Source of the DNA: Alphaproteobacteria bacterium
Lineage (GTDB): Bacteria; Pseudomonadota; Alphaproteobacteria; Rhodobacterales; Rhodobacteraceae
Direction of reading: 5' to 3'
DNA: 33,569 nucleotides
Assembly: GCA_003697125.1 (NCBI GenBank)
Contig: RFGB01000257.1
Location: forward strand, 1 to 33,569
Shown: in pieces, positions 14,965 through 23,023 of the stretch
Numbering within the stretch: position 1 is the stretch's first letter
Layout of the letters: each line of letters starts with the position of its first letter
Notes under the pieces: generated by a model
Told to the model about the DNA's origin: nothing
The model's database searches: none
The model's input: the letters and a program-made list of their open reading frames with translations, nothing else
Translations under genes and position numbers: made by a program

Positions 14965-15942
14965 TCAGCCCTCCTGCCATTCCCCCCGGCGGGCCCAGAT
15001 CTCGGACCAGGCGGCGGCCGAGGCGCGCAGCCCCTCCCGCCCCGTCACCGCCGCCAGCGCCGAGAGGACCGCGCGCCGCGTCCAGGGGACCGAGCGGAAC
15101 AGGAACAGGCCCAGCGGCCGCTGCCAGGCGGGGAAATGGGTGCGGATGAGGCGCATCTTGGCCTTGAACAGCCGCACCATCTTGTCGGCGCGCACCGGCT
15201 CGGAGGCGCCGCCATGGTGAATGATCACCGCATCGGGGGTGAAATGCGGATCGGCGCCGAAGTCGCGCTTCGCCCGCAGGCACAGGTCGGCCTCCTCGCC
15301 ATACATGAAATAGCCGGTATCGAACCCCCCCAGATCGTTCCACAGCCGGCGCGGGATCATGAGGAAGCAGCCGGTGACGATGTCCACCGGGCGCACGCTG
15401 TCCATGTTCCAGCCGCCATAGGCTTCCGACACCAGCCGGTGGTTGCCGAGCGCCGAGGCGATTCCGGTGGCGCGGCAGAACACGTTCCACAGCGTCATGC
15501 GCTGGAAGCAGCAGGTGCGGTTGAGCGAACCGTCGGCATAGAGCGTGCGCCCCCCCCAGATCTTCGCCCCGGGGGTGGCGCGGGCGAAGGCCATCAGCCT
15601 GTCGATCGCCCCGTCCAGCACCACCGTGTCGGGATTGAGCAGCAGCAGATATTCGCCCCGCGCCCGGGCCGCGGCCAGGTTGTTCCCCCCCGCGAAGCCG
15701 TGATTGACACGCTCGGCCAGCAGCCGGACGTCGGGAAATTCCGCCGCGATCGCCTCGGCGGACCGGTCGGGCGAATTGTTGTCGACCACGATGATCTCGT
15801 AGGAGGTCTCGCGGGTCTCGGCGATCACCGAACGCAGGCAGGCGAGCGTCATCTCGCGGGTGTTGTAGCTGATCACGATGATCGACAGCTCCGGCGCCGC
15901 CCCCGCCGTTCCGCCCGTCCCTGCCATGTCCCCGCCCGTCAT
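14965..15942 (-). CDS. Glycosyltransferase family 2, rhamnosyltransferase-like
   Basis: This GT-A glycosyltransferase of about 325 residues has LSIIVISYNTREMTLACLRS at the start of the catalytic domain, EIIVVDNNSPDRS, GFAGGNNLAAARARGEYLLL, and the metal-binding acidic motif LNPDT. A later region has GFDTGYFMYGEEADLCLRAK, where the acidic residues include the likely catalytic base. This pattern is typical of WbbL/RfbF-type rhamnosyltransferases in O-antigen and EPS clusters. I chose ATG 15942, which has AGGGCA upstream; ATG 15927 is an alternative five codons in. It is divergent from the second GT2 gene across 73 bp and convergent with the methyltransferase. Donor sugar cannot be assigned with confidence. 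Confidence 0.87.
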   Translation of the reverse strand: MTGGDMAGTGGTAGAAPELSIIVISYNTREMTLACLRSVIAETRETSYEIIVVDNNSPDRSAEAIAAEFPDVRLLAERVNHGFAGGNNLAAARARGEYLLLLNPDTVVLDGAIDRLMAFARATPGAKIWGGRTLYADGSLNRTCCFQRMTLWNVFCRATGIASALGNHRLVSEAYGGWNMDSVRPVDIVTGCFLMIPRRLWNDLGGFDTGYFMYGEEADLCLRAKRDFGADPHFTPDAVIIHHGGASEPVRADKMVRLFKAKMRLIRTHFPAWQRPLGLFLFRSVPWTRRAVLSALAAVTGREGLRASAAAWSEIWARRGEWQEG

Positions 15943-16015
15943 TGCGCTGCCCTGTCGCCGCAATTGCCCCATAGGCCTTCCGCGCCAGGATCAACAGAAG
16001 GAATATGCAGATTTC

Positions 16016-16957
16016 ATGGTCCCGCCCGCATCAGGAACCCCGCCGATGCCGCCCGAGCCCCGGATCAGCGTCGTGATCCCCCACCTGAACCAGCCCCGGA
16101 CGCTGGCCCGCTGCCTCGCCGCGCTGGCCGCCCAGGGCACGGCGATTCCCTTCGAGGCGATCGTGGTCGACAATGGCTCTGCCCGGCCGCCGGACGCCGA
16201 GGTGGCCGCCCATCCCTTCGCGCGGCTGGCGGCCGAGCCCAGCCCCGGCCCCGGACCGGCCCGCAGCCGCGGCGCCCGCCTCGCCCGGGGTGACATCCTC
16301 GCCTTCATCGATGCCGACTGCGTGCCGCGCCCCGGCTGGCTGGCCGCGATCATGGGCTTCCTCGACGCCCATCCCGAGATCGGGGTGATCGGCGGCGATG
16401 TGCGCATCGCCCCGGCCGATCCCGCCCGCCTGACCGCGATCGAGGCCTATGAGAGCATCTGGGGCTACCGCATGAAGCTCTATGTCGAACGCGACGGCTA
16501 TGCCGCGACCTGCAACATGGCCGTGCGCGCGTCGGTCTTCGCCGCGGTGGGCGACTTCGCCGGGATCGGGGTGGCCGAGGATGTCGACTGGGGCCGCCGC
16601 GCCAGGGCGCTGGGGGTGCGCATGGCCTATCTGCCGCAGATGGTGGTCGAGACCCCGGCGCGGGAAAGCTTCGCCGAGCTGGCGCGCAAGTGGGACCGCC
16701 ATGTCGGGCATGACTTCGCCACCGTGCGGGGAATCGGGGGGCGGCTGCGCTGGGGGCTGCGGGCGCTGGCCGTCGCGGTCAGCCCCCTGGCCGAGATCGC
16801 GCGCCTGATCCGCTCGGACCGGATCCGCGGCGCCGGAACCCGCGCCCGCGCCTTCGCCTGCCTGCTGCGCATCCGCCTCCATCGGGCACGACGGATGCTG
16901 TCGCTGCTCGTGCACGGGGATGCGGCGCGCTTGCATGCGCGCTGGCGGCAGACCTAA
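16016..16957 (+). CDS. Glycosyltransferase family 2
   Basis: This protein of about 313 residues has GT-A motifs: RISVVIPHLNQPRTLARCLA, IVVDNGS, GPGPARSRGARLARGDILAF and the metal-binding FIDADCVP. GVAEDVDWGRRARALG supplies the later acidic motif. A basic, weakly hydrophobic C-terminus may associate with the membrane. I annotate ATG 16016; ATG 16046, preceded by AGGAA at eight bases, is equally plausible, since the conserved domain starts just after it. It is divergent from the other GT2 gene. A recurring TTCCGACACAAACCC motif and rfbF follow downstream. It would add one sugar of the repeat unit; which one is unknown. Confidence 0.85.
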   Translation: MVPPASGTPPMPPEPRISVVIPHLNQPRTLARCLAALAAQGTAIPFEAIVVDNGSARPPDAEVAAHPFARLAAEPSPGPGPARSRGARLARGDILAFIDADCVPRPGWLAAIMGFLDAHPEIGVIGGDVRIAPADPARLTAIEAYESIWGYRMKLYVERDGYAATCNMAVRASVFAAVGDFAGIGVAEDVDWGRRARALGVRMAYLPQMVVETPARESFAELARKWDRHVGHDFATVRGIGGRLRWGLRALAVAVSPLAEIARLIRSDRIRGAGTRARAFACLLRIRLHRARRMLSLLVHGDAARLHARWRQT

Positions 16958-16958
16958 C

Positions 16959-16973
16959 TTCCGACACAAACCC
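16959..16973 (+). promoter_or_regulatory. TTCCGACACAAACCC motif upstream of rfbF
   Basis: This 15-mer differs at one position from that at 6296-6310 and lies in the 119-bp gap before rfbF. It is the left part of an inverted repeat, CTTCCG (16958-16963) with CGGAAG about 17 bp later. It is likely a regulator site shared with the manC intergenic region. Confidence 0.35.
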
Positions 16974-17076
16974 GGATTACCGGAAGGCGGACAGATGCGT
17001 TCATTGAAGGTCAGGAGATTCCGGTCAGCCTGTCCGGCGGCGGATCCGGGGCAATGACGATGTTCGGGAGGATGAC

Positions 17077-17985
17077 GTGAAGGTCGCAATCTTCGCCGGC
17101 GGCAAGGGGTCGCGCCTGATCGAGGAGACCCGGATCAGGCCCAAGCCCCTGGTCGAGATCGGCAACCGCCCGATCCTGTGGCACATCATGCAGCACTACT
17201 CGACATACGGGCACAACGAGTTCGTGCTCGCCCTGGGCTACATGGGCGACATGATCAAGAAGTACATCGCCGACCTGTGCCAGTATTCGGGAAACCTCAG
17301 GGTGGATTTCGCCAAGCGCGACCTGTACGGTCAGCCCAACGGCATCGATCCCGACGCGCCGCGCCGGCCCTGGATCGTCGACCTGATCGACACCGGAGAG
17401 GAGACGATGACCGGCGGGCGGCTGGCCAGGCTGGAACCCTATCTGGGCGGCGAGACCTTCATGCTGACCTATGGCGACGGCGTCTCGAATGTCGATCTCG
17501 ACGCCCTGCTCGCCTTCCACCGCAGCCATGGCAGGCTGGCAACCATGACGATGGTGCGTCCGCTGACCACCTTCGGCCATCTGGTGGTGCGCGAGGATGG
17601 TCTGGTGGAGGGGTTCGACGAGAAGCCCGAGACCGGGCAGGACTGGATCAATGGCGGCTTCTTCGTGCTGGAGCCGGGGGTGTTCGAGGCGGTCGCCGAG
17701 GTCAACGGCGATGACGTGATGTGGGAACAGGGGCCGCTGCCCAGGCTGATGGAGATGGGCCAGCTGATGGCCTATCGTCATACCGGATTCTGGTATTGCA
17801 TGGATCATCTGGCGGACAAGCGCCGGCTCGAGGAGATGTGGAAGAATGGCAACCGACCCTGGGCGACATGGGAAGCCGCGGCACGTTCTGGTGACGGGGC
17901 ATCTGGGCTACGTCGGGACGGTCGCGGTCCCAATATTGGCCGAGGCGGGCATCCGGGTGACTGGGTGCGATACCAATCTCTTTGA
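17077..17985 (+). CDS. rfbF: Glucose-1-phosphate cytidylyltransferase with C-terminal extension
   Basis: This enzyme makes CDP-glucose from glucose-1-phosphate and CTP. It has the nucleotidyltransferase signature [20 protein letters not shown] at its N-terminus, followed by [41 protein letters not shown] and [10 protein letters not shown], all characteristic of RfbF. Known RfbF proteins end near 257 residues with a W-x-x-G-x-x-PW motif; here [13 protein letters not shown] ends at about residue 266 and the frame runs on for 36 more residues. That tail overlaps the next gene by 140 bp in another frame and has no family resemblance, so the normal stop appears lost. The start has GGGAGGATGAC upstream. 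No CDP-glucose 4,6-dehydratase is evident unless the following SDR plays that role. Confidence 0.93.
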   Translation: MKVAIFAGGKGSRLIEETRIRPKPLVEIGNRPILWHIMQHYSTYGHNEFVLALGYMGDMIKKYIADLCQYSGNLRVDFAKRDLYGQPNGIDPDAPRRPWIVDLIDTGEETMTGGRLARLEPYLGGETFMLTYGDGVSNVDLDALLAFHRSHGRLATMTMVRPLTTFGHLVVREDGLVEGFDEKPETGQDWINGGFFVLEPGVFEAVAEVNGDDVMWEQGPLPRLMEMGQLMAYRHTGFWYCMDHLADKRRLEEMWKNGNRPWATWEAAARSGDGASGLRRDGRGPNIGRGGHPGDWVRYQSL

Positions 17986-18922
17986 CGTCGCCGACTTCCC
18001 CCCCGCCGGCCCGGTCCCCCGGGTGCCCAATCTGGGCAAGGACATCCGCGATCTGACGGCCGCGGATCTGGAAGGGTTCGACGCCGTCATCCACCTTGCC
18101 GCCCTGTCCAACGATCCGCTGGGCCAGCTGCGCCCCGGCCTGACCCAGGAGATCAACCACGCCGGCACCGTGCATGTCGCGCGCTGCGCCAGGGAGGCCG
18201 GCGTGCCGCGCTTCGTCTTCGCCTCGTCATGCTCGAATTACGGGCGTGCCGGCGAGGCGATGGTGGACGAGACCGCGCAGCTGAACCCCCAGACCGATTA
18301 CGGCGTCTCCAAGGTCCTGGCCGAACGCGACCTCGCCCCCATGGCCGATGACCGCTTCTGCCCGGTCTTCCTGCGCTTCGCCACCGCCTATGGCATCTCC
18401 CCGCGCATGCGCTTCGACCTCGTGCTCAACAATCTCGTGGCCCATGCCCATACCTCGGGCCGCATCCTGATGATGTCCGACGGCACGCCCTGGCGGCCGA
18501 TCATCCATGTCGAGGACATGGCCCGCGCCTTCCTCGCCGCGCTGGACGCCGATGCCGATGCCGTGCGTGGCCAGGCCTTCAATGTCTGCCGCAGCGAGAA
18601 CAACTATCAGATCCGGGACCTGGCACGGATCGTGGCCGAGGTGGTGCCCGGCGCACGCATCGAATATGCCGCCGGTGCCGGGCCCGACACCCGGTCCTAT
18701 CGCGTCAGCTCGGCAAAGATCGAAAGGCTGATCCCCGCCTTCCGCCCGCAATGGGATGCCCGCCGCGGCGCCGAACAGATCTATGCCGCCGTGAAGGCGA
18801 TGGATCTGAAGCCGGAGGATTTCGAGGGGCGCAGATACAAGCGGCTGGCGCAGCTGCAGGCGCTGGTCGCGGAGGGCAGGCTGGACGACAGCTTCCGCCG
18901 GCGCGATCCGGTTCCGGCCTGA
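17846..18922 (+). CDS. NAD-dependent nucleotide-sugar epimerase/dehydratase (extended SDR)
   Basis: This 358-residue extended SDR has [11 protein letters not shown] (GxxGxxG at residues 18-24), the catalytic Ser128 region FASSCSNYG, and Tyr152/Lys156 (YGVSK). The downstream [18 protein letters not shown] is typical of nucleotide-sugar epimerases/dehydratases. The ATG at 17846 has GAGGAGA upstream. Because the Rossmann motif begins by residue 12, the overlap with the rfbF frame must be more than about 100 bp. Placement directly after rfbF suggests a CDP-linked substrate. It lacks the features I would expect of a classic CDP-glucose 4,6-dehydratase, so I leave the reaction open. The gene ends inside a symmetrical hairpin shared with the convergent small membrane protein gene. 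Confidence 0.88.
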   Translation: MATDPGRHGKPRHVLVTGHLGYVGTVAVPILAEAGIRVTGCDTNLFDVADFPPAGPVPRVPNLGKDIRDLTAADLEGFDAVIHLAALSNDPLGQLRPGLTQEINHAGTVHVARCAREAGVPRFVFASSCSNYGRAGEAMVDETAQLNPQTDYGVSKVLAERDLAPMADDRFCPVFLRFATAYGISPRMRFDLVLNNLVAHAHTSGRILMMSDGTPWRPIIHVEDMARAFLAALDADADAVRGQAFNVCRSENNYQIRDLARIVAEVVPGARIEYAAGAGPDTRSYRVSSAKIERLIPAFRPQWDARRGAEQIYAAVKAMDLKPEDFEGRRYKRLAQLQALVAEGRLDDSFRRRDPVPA

Positions 18923-18938
18923 CCGCCGCGGTCAGGCC
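18916..18938. terminator. Bidirectional hairpin containing both stop codons of convergent genes
   Basis: GGCCTGACCG (18916-18925) and CGGTCAGGCC (18929-18938) form a perfect 10-bp stem with a CCG loop. The epimerase stop TGA (18920-18922) and the stop of the minus-strand membrane protein (18932-18934) are mirror images within it. There is no T-tract. A bidirectional transcription barrier is the simplest reading. Confidence 0.5.
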
Positions 18939-19162
18939 CCGCCGCGGCGGAAGGCGCGCCGGTCGACCAGGACGGCAAGCCCCAGCCCGGCCAGAAGCGC
19001 GACCGCCGCCGCGGCCCCCAGCCAGGGCAGGGGCAGCGGGCGATCGACCAGATCCATCCGCAGCAGCAGGATGAACACGGCCAGGAAGCCGCCCGCCCCC
19101 ACCGCGACCGCGCCCGCCATCAGCAGGCCAGCCACGATCAGCCGCAGGAGGGCGCGCATCAT
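18932..19162 (-). CDS. Small two-helix membrane protein of unknown function
   Basis: This 76-residue protein starts MMRALLRLIV. Hydrophobic helices at about residues 5-35 and 46-66 are joined by a short loop (RMDLVDRPLPLPW) and followed by a basic tail (DRRAFRRGGA). By the positive-inside rule both termini should be cytoplasmic. I do not recognise a family. The start at 19162 (or the second Met at 19159) follows AGAAGGGATCGGGGG. It is a lone minus-strand gene between two convergent or divergent plus-strand genes, and its stop codon sits in a hairpin shared with the epimerase. It could be a small accessory of polysaccharide export or a phage/plasmid-type membrane peptide; there is no evidence for either. 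Confidence 0.55.
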   Translation of the reverse strand: MMRALLRLIVAGLLMAGAVAVGAGGFLAVFILLLRMDLVDRPLPLPWLGAAAAVALLAGLGLAVLVDRRAFRRGGA

Positions 19163-19326
19163 CCCCCGATCCCTTCTTCCGGGCAGCCGGCCCCTTCCGG
19201 CGCCCGTCCGCAGCTTATCCCCCGACCCCGGGGGCAAGGCAAGCCCGCCGTCCCGTCCCGGCACCGCCCTTGCATCGCGCCCGGCCGCGGGCCATCAAGT
19301 GCCCCGCAGCGCAAGGGGGGCAGGGC

Positions 19327-20649
19327 ATGCGCATCGCGATGATCGGCACCGGCTATGTCGGCCTCGTCTCGGGGGTCTGCTTCTCGGATTTCGGCCATGA
19401 GGTGGTCTGCGTCGACAGGCTGGCCGACAAGGTCGCCGCGCTGCAGGCCGGCCGGGTGCCGATCTACGAGCCGGGACTCGAGGCGATGATGGCGCGCAAT
19501 GTCGCGGCGGGCAGGCTGTCCTTCACCACCGATCTGGCCGGCGCGGTGGCGGGGGCCGATGCGGTGTTCATCGCCGTCGGCACCCCTGCCCGCCGCGGCG
19601 ACGGCCATGCCGATCTGCAGCATGTCCATGCCGCCGCGCGCGAGATCGCCCCCGCGCTCGGCGGCTATACGGTGGTGGTGATCAAGTCGACCGTGCCGGT
19701 GGGCACCAACCGCGCCGTCGCCCGGATCATCCGCGAGACGGCGCCGGGGGCCGATTTCGACATCGCCTCCAATCCCGAATTCCTGCGCGAGGGGGCGGCG
19801 ATCGAGGATTTCATGCGCCCCGACCGGGTGGTGGTCGGCGCCGACAGCGACCGCGCCCGTGCGGTGATGGCGGCGATCTACCGCCCGCTGTCGCTGCGCG
19901 ACGCGCCGGTGGTGTTCATGGACATCGAATCGGCCGAGCTGACGAAATACGCCGCCAACGCCTTCCTGGCCATGAAGATCACCTTCATCAACGAGATCGC
20001 CGCCCTGTGCGAGCGGGTCGGCGCCGATGTCCAGCAGGTCGCCCGCGGCATCGGGCTCGACCGGCGCATCGGCCCGAAATTCCTCCATCCCGGCCCCGGC
20101 TATGGCGGATCCTGCTTTCCCAAGGACACCCGGGCGCTGGCCCGCATCGGGCAGGAGCATGCCAGCGCCCTGAAGCTGGTGGAAAAGACCATCCAGGTCA
20201 ATGACGAGATCAAGCGCGCGATGGTCGAGAAGATCCTCGACCTGTGCGGGGGCAGCGTGAACGGCCGGCGCATCGCCGTCTTCGGCGTGACCTTCAAGCC
20301 CGAGACCGACGACATGCGCGAGGCCCCCGCGCTGACCATCGTCCCCGCCCTGGTTGGGGGCGGGGCCGAGGTGCGGGTGGTCGATCCCCAGGGCCGCAAG
20401 GAGGGCGAGGCGCTGCTGCCGGGGGTGATCTGGCACGAGGATCCCTATGCCGCGGCCCGGGATGCGGATGCGGTGGTGATCCTGACCGAGTGGAACGCCT
20501 TCCGCGCCCTCGACCTCGACCGGCTTGCGCGCGGGATGCGCAAGCCCCGCATGGCCGATCTGCGCAATGTCTACGACCCCGCCATGGCCCGGGCGGCGGG
20601 CTTCGCCTATGTCGGGGTGGGCCGCGGGATCAGCCCCGCATCTGCTTGA
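19327..20649 (+). CDS. ugd: UDP-glucose 6-dehydrogenase
   Basis: This 440-residue enzyme begins MRIAMIGTGYVG (NAD-binding GxGxxG at residues 7-12). It carries SNPEFLREG (148-156), the substrate-loop lysine region ELTKYAANAFLA, and the catalytic Cys263 in GYGGSCFPKD, with the C-terminal FGVTFKPETDDMREAP. These are diagnostic of UDP-glucose 6-dehydrogenase, which makes UDP-glucuronate by two NAD-dependent oxidations. ATG 19327 follows GGGGGGCAGGGC. It is the second dehydrogenase of this family in the window; the one at 6471 is of the GDP-mannose type. The 3' end overlaps the convergent AMP-ligase gene by 20 bp. Confidence 0.94.
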   Translation: MRIAMIGTGYVGLVSGVCFSDFGHEVVCVDRLADKVAALQAGRVPIYEPGLEAMMARNVAAGRLSFTTDLAGAVAGADAVFIAVGTPARRGDGHADLQHVHAAAREIAPALGGYTVVVIKSTVPVGTNRAVARIIRETAPGADFDIASNPEFLREGAAIEDFMRPDRVVVGADSDRARAVMAAIYRPLSLRDAPVVFMDIESAELTKYAANAFLAMKITFINEIAALCERVGADVQQVARGIGLDRRIGPKFLHPGPGYGGSCFPKDTRALARIGQEHASALKLVEKTIQVNDEIKRAMVEKILDLCGGSVNGRRIAVFGVTFKPETDDMREAPALTIVPALVGGGAEVRVVDPQGRKEGEALLPGVIWHEDPYAAARDADAVVILTEWNAFRALDLDRLARGMRKPRMADLRNVYDPAMARAAGFAYVGVGRGISPASA

Positions 20650-21982
20650 ACCGCTCGGTGGCCAGCGGCCCGTCCACCAGGATGATCTTCTGCGGGATCT
20701 TGTAGGGTTCCAGCACCCCGGCAAGGCCCCGGCGGATCGCCACGCGCAGCGCGGCCGCGTCGGCGGCCGGATCGGCCGGGCGGATGCGCGCGCAGACGCA
20801 GGCGCCCAGCATCGGATGCGGCACGCCATGCACCGCGGCATCGGCGATGCCGGGCAGGGCGCGCAGCGCCGCCTCCACCTCGGCCGGAAACACCTTCTGC
20901 CCGCCGACATTGATGATGTCGCTCTCGCGCCCCAGAAACCGGATCATCGATCCGCAGGGGGAAACCTCGACCCGGTCGCCGGTCATGTGGAAACCGTCTT
21001 CGGTGAAGGGCGAGGGGGCGTTCAGATAGCCCAGCATCGCGGTGGGGGTGCGGATTTCCAGAAGCCCGCCGCGGACCCGCCATTCGGTGCCCGCGCCGCC
21101 GATCGTCAGCCAGCGCGAGCGGTCCCCCGCGCTGCGCGACCGCAGCGCCCCGAGTTCCGAGGTGCCGTATTTCTGCACGATGCGCACCCCGGGAAAGGCC
21201 GCCGCGACCCGTTCCAGCAGCGGCTGGGGCATCATCTCGGCCCCGTAGGTGATGATCTTCAGCGCGGAAAGGTCCAGCCCCTCATGCGCGCCCGACAGCA
21301 GCAGCATGTTGAGGAAGGACGGCGCGGTGGGCAGGACCTCGACCCGATGCGCGGCGACGCAGCGCATCACCGTGGCGGGATCGCGGGCGGGCGGGCAGAC
21401 GAGGGTCGAGGCATTGGCCAGGGCGTAGAGCAGGGTGTCGATCCCCGCGATGTGATCGAACAGCAGGAAGGCCAGCGTGCGCAGATCCTTGCCCGGGGCG
21501 TGGAACTTCGACAGCAGCCGCCCCGCGTCATGCACCGCCCCCTTCGGGGTTCCGCTGGTGCCCGAGGTGAAGATCACCAGCCCCGGCGCGGCGCGGCGGC
21601 GCAGTTCGGCATAGAGCGGGTGGGCCGATCCGCCGGGGCCCGGCGCGATGTCCCCCGCCGCGACCGGTCCCGAGACGATCCAGGAGACATCGCCCACCGC
21701 GGCGAACTCCGCCGCCCGCGCCATGCTGGTCGGGGCGACGGGGAGCGCCACCGCGCCGATCTCCCACAACGCCAGCAGCCAGGCGGCGGCATCGGCGCCG
21801 AAATCGCCCCGCAGCTGCACCGCATCGCCCGCCCCCACCCCGGCCGCGGCCAGCGCGGCGCGGGCCCGGGCGATCCGCCCCAGGAACTGCCCGCGGCCGA
21901 CCGCGGCGCCATCGGCCTCGATGAAGGCGGTTCCCTCGCCGGCATCGCGCAGCCGCTCCAGCAGGAAGGCGATCGCCGACAT
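20630..21982 (-). CDS. AMP-forming acyl ligase (ANL superfamily)
   Basis: This 450-residue adenylating enzyme has the P-loop-like motif VIFTSGTSGTPKGAV (about residues 136-150), YGTSELGALR, an FHMTGD motif, FLGRESDIINVGGQKVFP at the hinge, and Lys446 near the C-terminus (RFKQMRG). It should activate a carboxylic acid as acyl-AMP and pass it to CoA or a carrier protein. It is about 50-100 residues shorter than typical acyl-CoA synthetases. The start at 21982 lies four bases after the SDR stop. It is last in a ten-gene minus-strand operon that also encodes an acyl carrier protein, so ACP loading is the natural inference. The acid substrate is unknown. Confidence 0.9.
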   Translation of the reverse strand: MSAIAFLLERLRDAGEGTAFIEADGAAVGRGQFLGRIARARAALAAAGVGAGDAVQLRGDFGADAAAWLLALWEIGAVALPVAPTSMARAAEFAAVGDVSWIVSGPVAAGDIAPGPGGSAHPLYAELRRRAAPGLVIFTSGTSGTPKGAVHDAGRLLSKFHAPGKDLRTLAFLLFDHIAGIDTLLYALANASTLVCPPARDPATVMRCVAAHRVEVLPTAPSFLNMLLLSGAHEGLDLSALKIITYGAEMMPQPLLERVAAAFPGVRIVQKYGTSELGALRSRSAGDRSRWLTIGGAGTEWRVRGGLLEIRTPTAMLGYLNAPSPFTEDGFHMTGDRVEVSPCGSMIRFLGRESDIINVGGQKVFPAEVEAALRALPGIADAAVHGVPHPMLGACVCARIRPADPAADAAALRVAIRRGLAGVLEPYKIPQKIILVDGPLATERFKQMRG

Positions 21983-21986
21983 CGCT

Positions 21987-22691
21987 TCAGATCCCGCCCA
22001 GATAGATGGTCTGCCCGGTGATGAAGTCCGATTCGGGCCGCAGGAAGAAGTCGCAGACATTCAGGACATCCTCCATGGTGCCGTAACGCGGGATCGCCTG
22101 GCGCGCGATCAGCGCCCGCATCTTCTCCTCGGGAACGCTGCCCACCAGATCGGTGGGCACCGGGGTCGGCCCCACCGCATTGACCGTGATCCCGAAGGGG
22201 GCGAGCTCGCGCGCCAGCACCTCGGTCAGCGAGACGACGGCGGCCTTCGATGCGGCATAGACCGCCTCGCCCTCCAGCTTCAGCGGCGTGGCCACGGTGG
22301 CGAAGTTGACGATCCGGCCATGCCGGTTGCGCGCCATCAGCTTCGCCGCCTCGCGGCAGAAATAGAAGCTGCCGAAGACATTGGTGGCGAAGATGCGCCG
22401 CAGGGTCGCGCCCGGGGTCAGCAGGGCGTGGTTCATCGCGGCGATGCCGGCATTGTTGAGCAGCGCGTCGACCCGGCCATGGCTGCGGGCGATGGCGCGC
22501 ATCATCCGCGTCACTGCCGGTTCGTCGGCGACGTCGAGTTCGTGATGGGCATAGGCCGGATGATCGGGCCCGCCGGCGCCGCGGGCGCAGCCGATGACCT
22601 GCCAGCCGCGTTCGAGGAAGCGTTCGGCCAGGAACAGGCCGATGCCCTTGCGGGTTCCGGTGATCACGATCACCCGGGGCTGGTCGGCCAT
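21987..22691 (-). CDS. Short-chain dehydrogenase/reductase, FabG-like
   Basis: This 234-residue classical SDR has VITGTRKGIG (residues 9-18), LLNNAGIAAM (77-86) and the active-site YAASK (Tyr145, Lys149). The usual serine position reads NFATVAT, so a threonine (Thr132) seems to replace it. The C-terminal FFLRPESDFITGQTIYLGG is typical of FabG-like enzymes. Lying between the ACP and the AMP ligase, with a 3-bp gap on one side and 4 bp on the other, it may reduce an ACP-bound beta-keto group. A sugar reductase role is also possible. Confidence 0.87.
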   Translation of the reverse strand: MADQPRVIVITGTRKGIGLFLAERFLERGWQVIGCARGAGGPDHPAYAHHELDVADEPAVTRMMRAIARSHGRVDALLNNAGIAAMNHALLTPGATLRRIFATNVFGSFYFCREAAKLMARNRHGRIVNFATVATPLKLEGEAVYAASKAAVVSLTEVLARELAPFGITVNAVGPTPVPTDLVGSVPEEKMRALIARQAIPRYGTMEDVLNVCDFFLRPESDFITGQTIYLGGI

Positions 22692-22694
22692 GGC

Positions 22695-23003
22695 TCAGCC
22701 CGCCTGCGCGCGCGCCATCTCGACGGCATATTCGGCCAGGGCGCGCAGGCTGCGATAGGGCGACCTGCGGCGCGACATCGCCGCCTCGGAGGCGAGCACG
22801 AGATCGAGGCCGGTGGCGTCGGACAGATGCGCCTCGGCCGCCATCACCAGATTGACCAGGCCGACGCTGTCGACCACCCCGCCATCGCCGAACAGGACCG
22901 CATCGGGATCGTCGGGGATCCGGCTGCCCTCGGGCAGGGAAAGGTTGATCTCGGCCACCGCGCCGCGGATGGCGGCAAGGGCGGTTTCGGCATCAAGGCT
23001 CAT
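22695..23003 (-). CDS. Acyl carrier protein-like
   Basis: This is a small acidic protein of 102 residues with the phosphopantetheine attachment signature GGVVDSVGLVNLV, Ser46 being the likely modified residue. It has helical segments on either side. The length and motif fit stand-alone carrier proteins, with a longer C-terminal basic tail (MSRRRSPYRS, about 76-85) than FabG-pathway ACPs. ATG 23003 has GGAG seven bases upstream. The neighbours are an acetyltransferase (20 bp upstream) and an SDR plus AMP ligase downstream, the usual company of dedicated carrier proteins that shuttle one specific acyl group. A longer reading upstream would overlap the acetyltransferase and is not needed. Confidence 0.85.
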   Translation of the reverse strand: MSLDAETALAAIRGAVAEINLSLPEGSRIPDDPDAVLFGDGGVVDSVGLVNLVMAAEAHLSDATGLDLVLASEAAMSRRRSPYRSLRALAEYAVEMARAQAG

Positions 23004-23023
23004 CGGGAAACTCCGTGCTGAAA

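Noticed and set aside
19219-19234. CCCCCG-ACCC-CGGGGG hairpin upstream of ugd
   Set aside because: A short homopolymeric stem that is expected by chance in this GC-rich DNA. No other signal supports a function.
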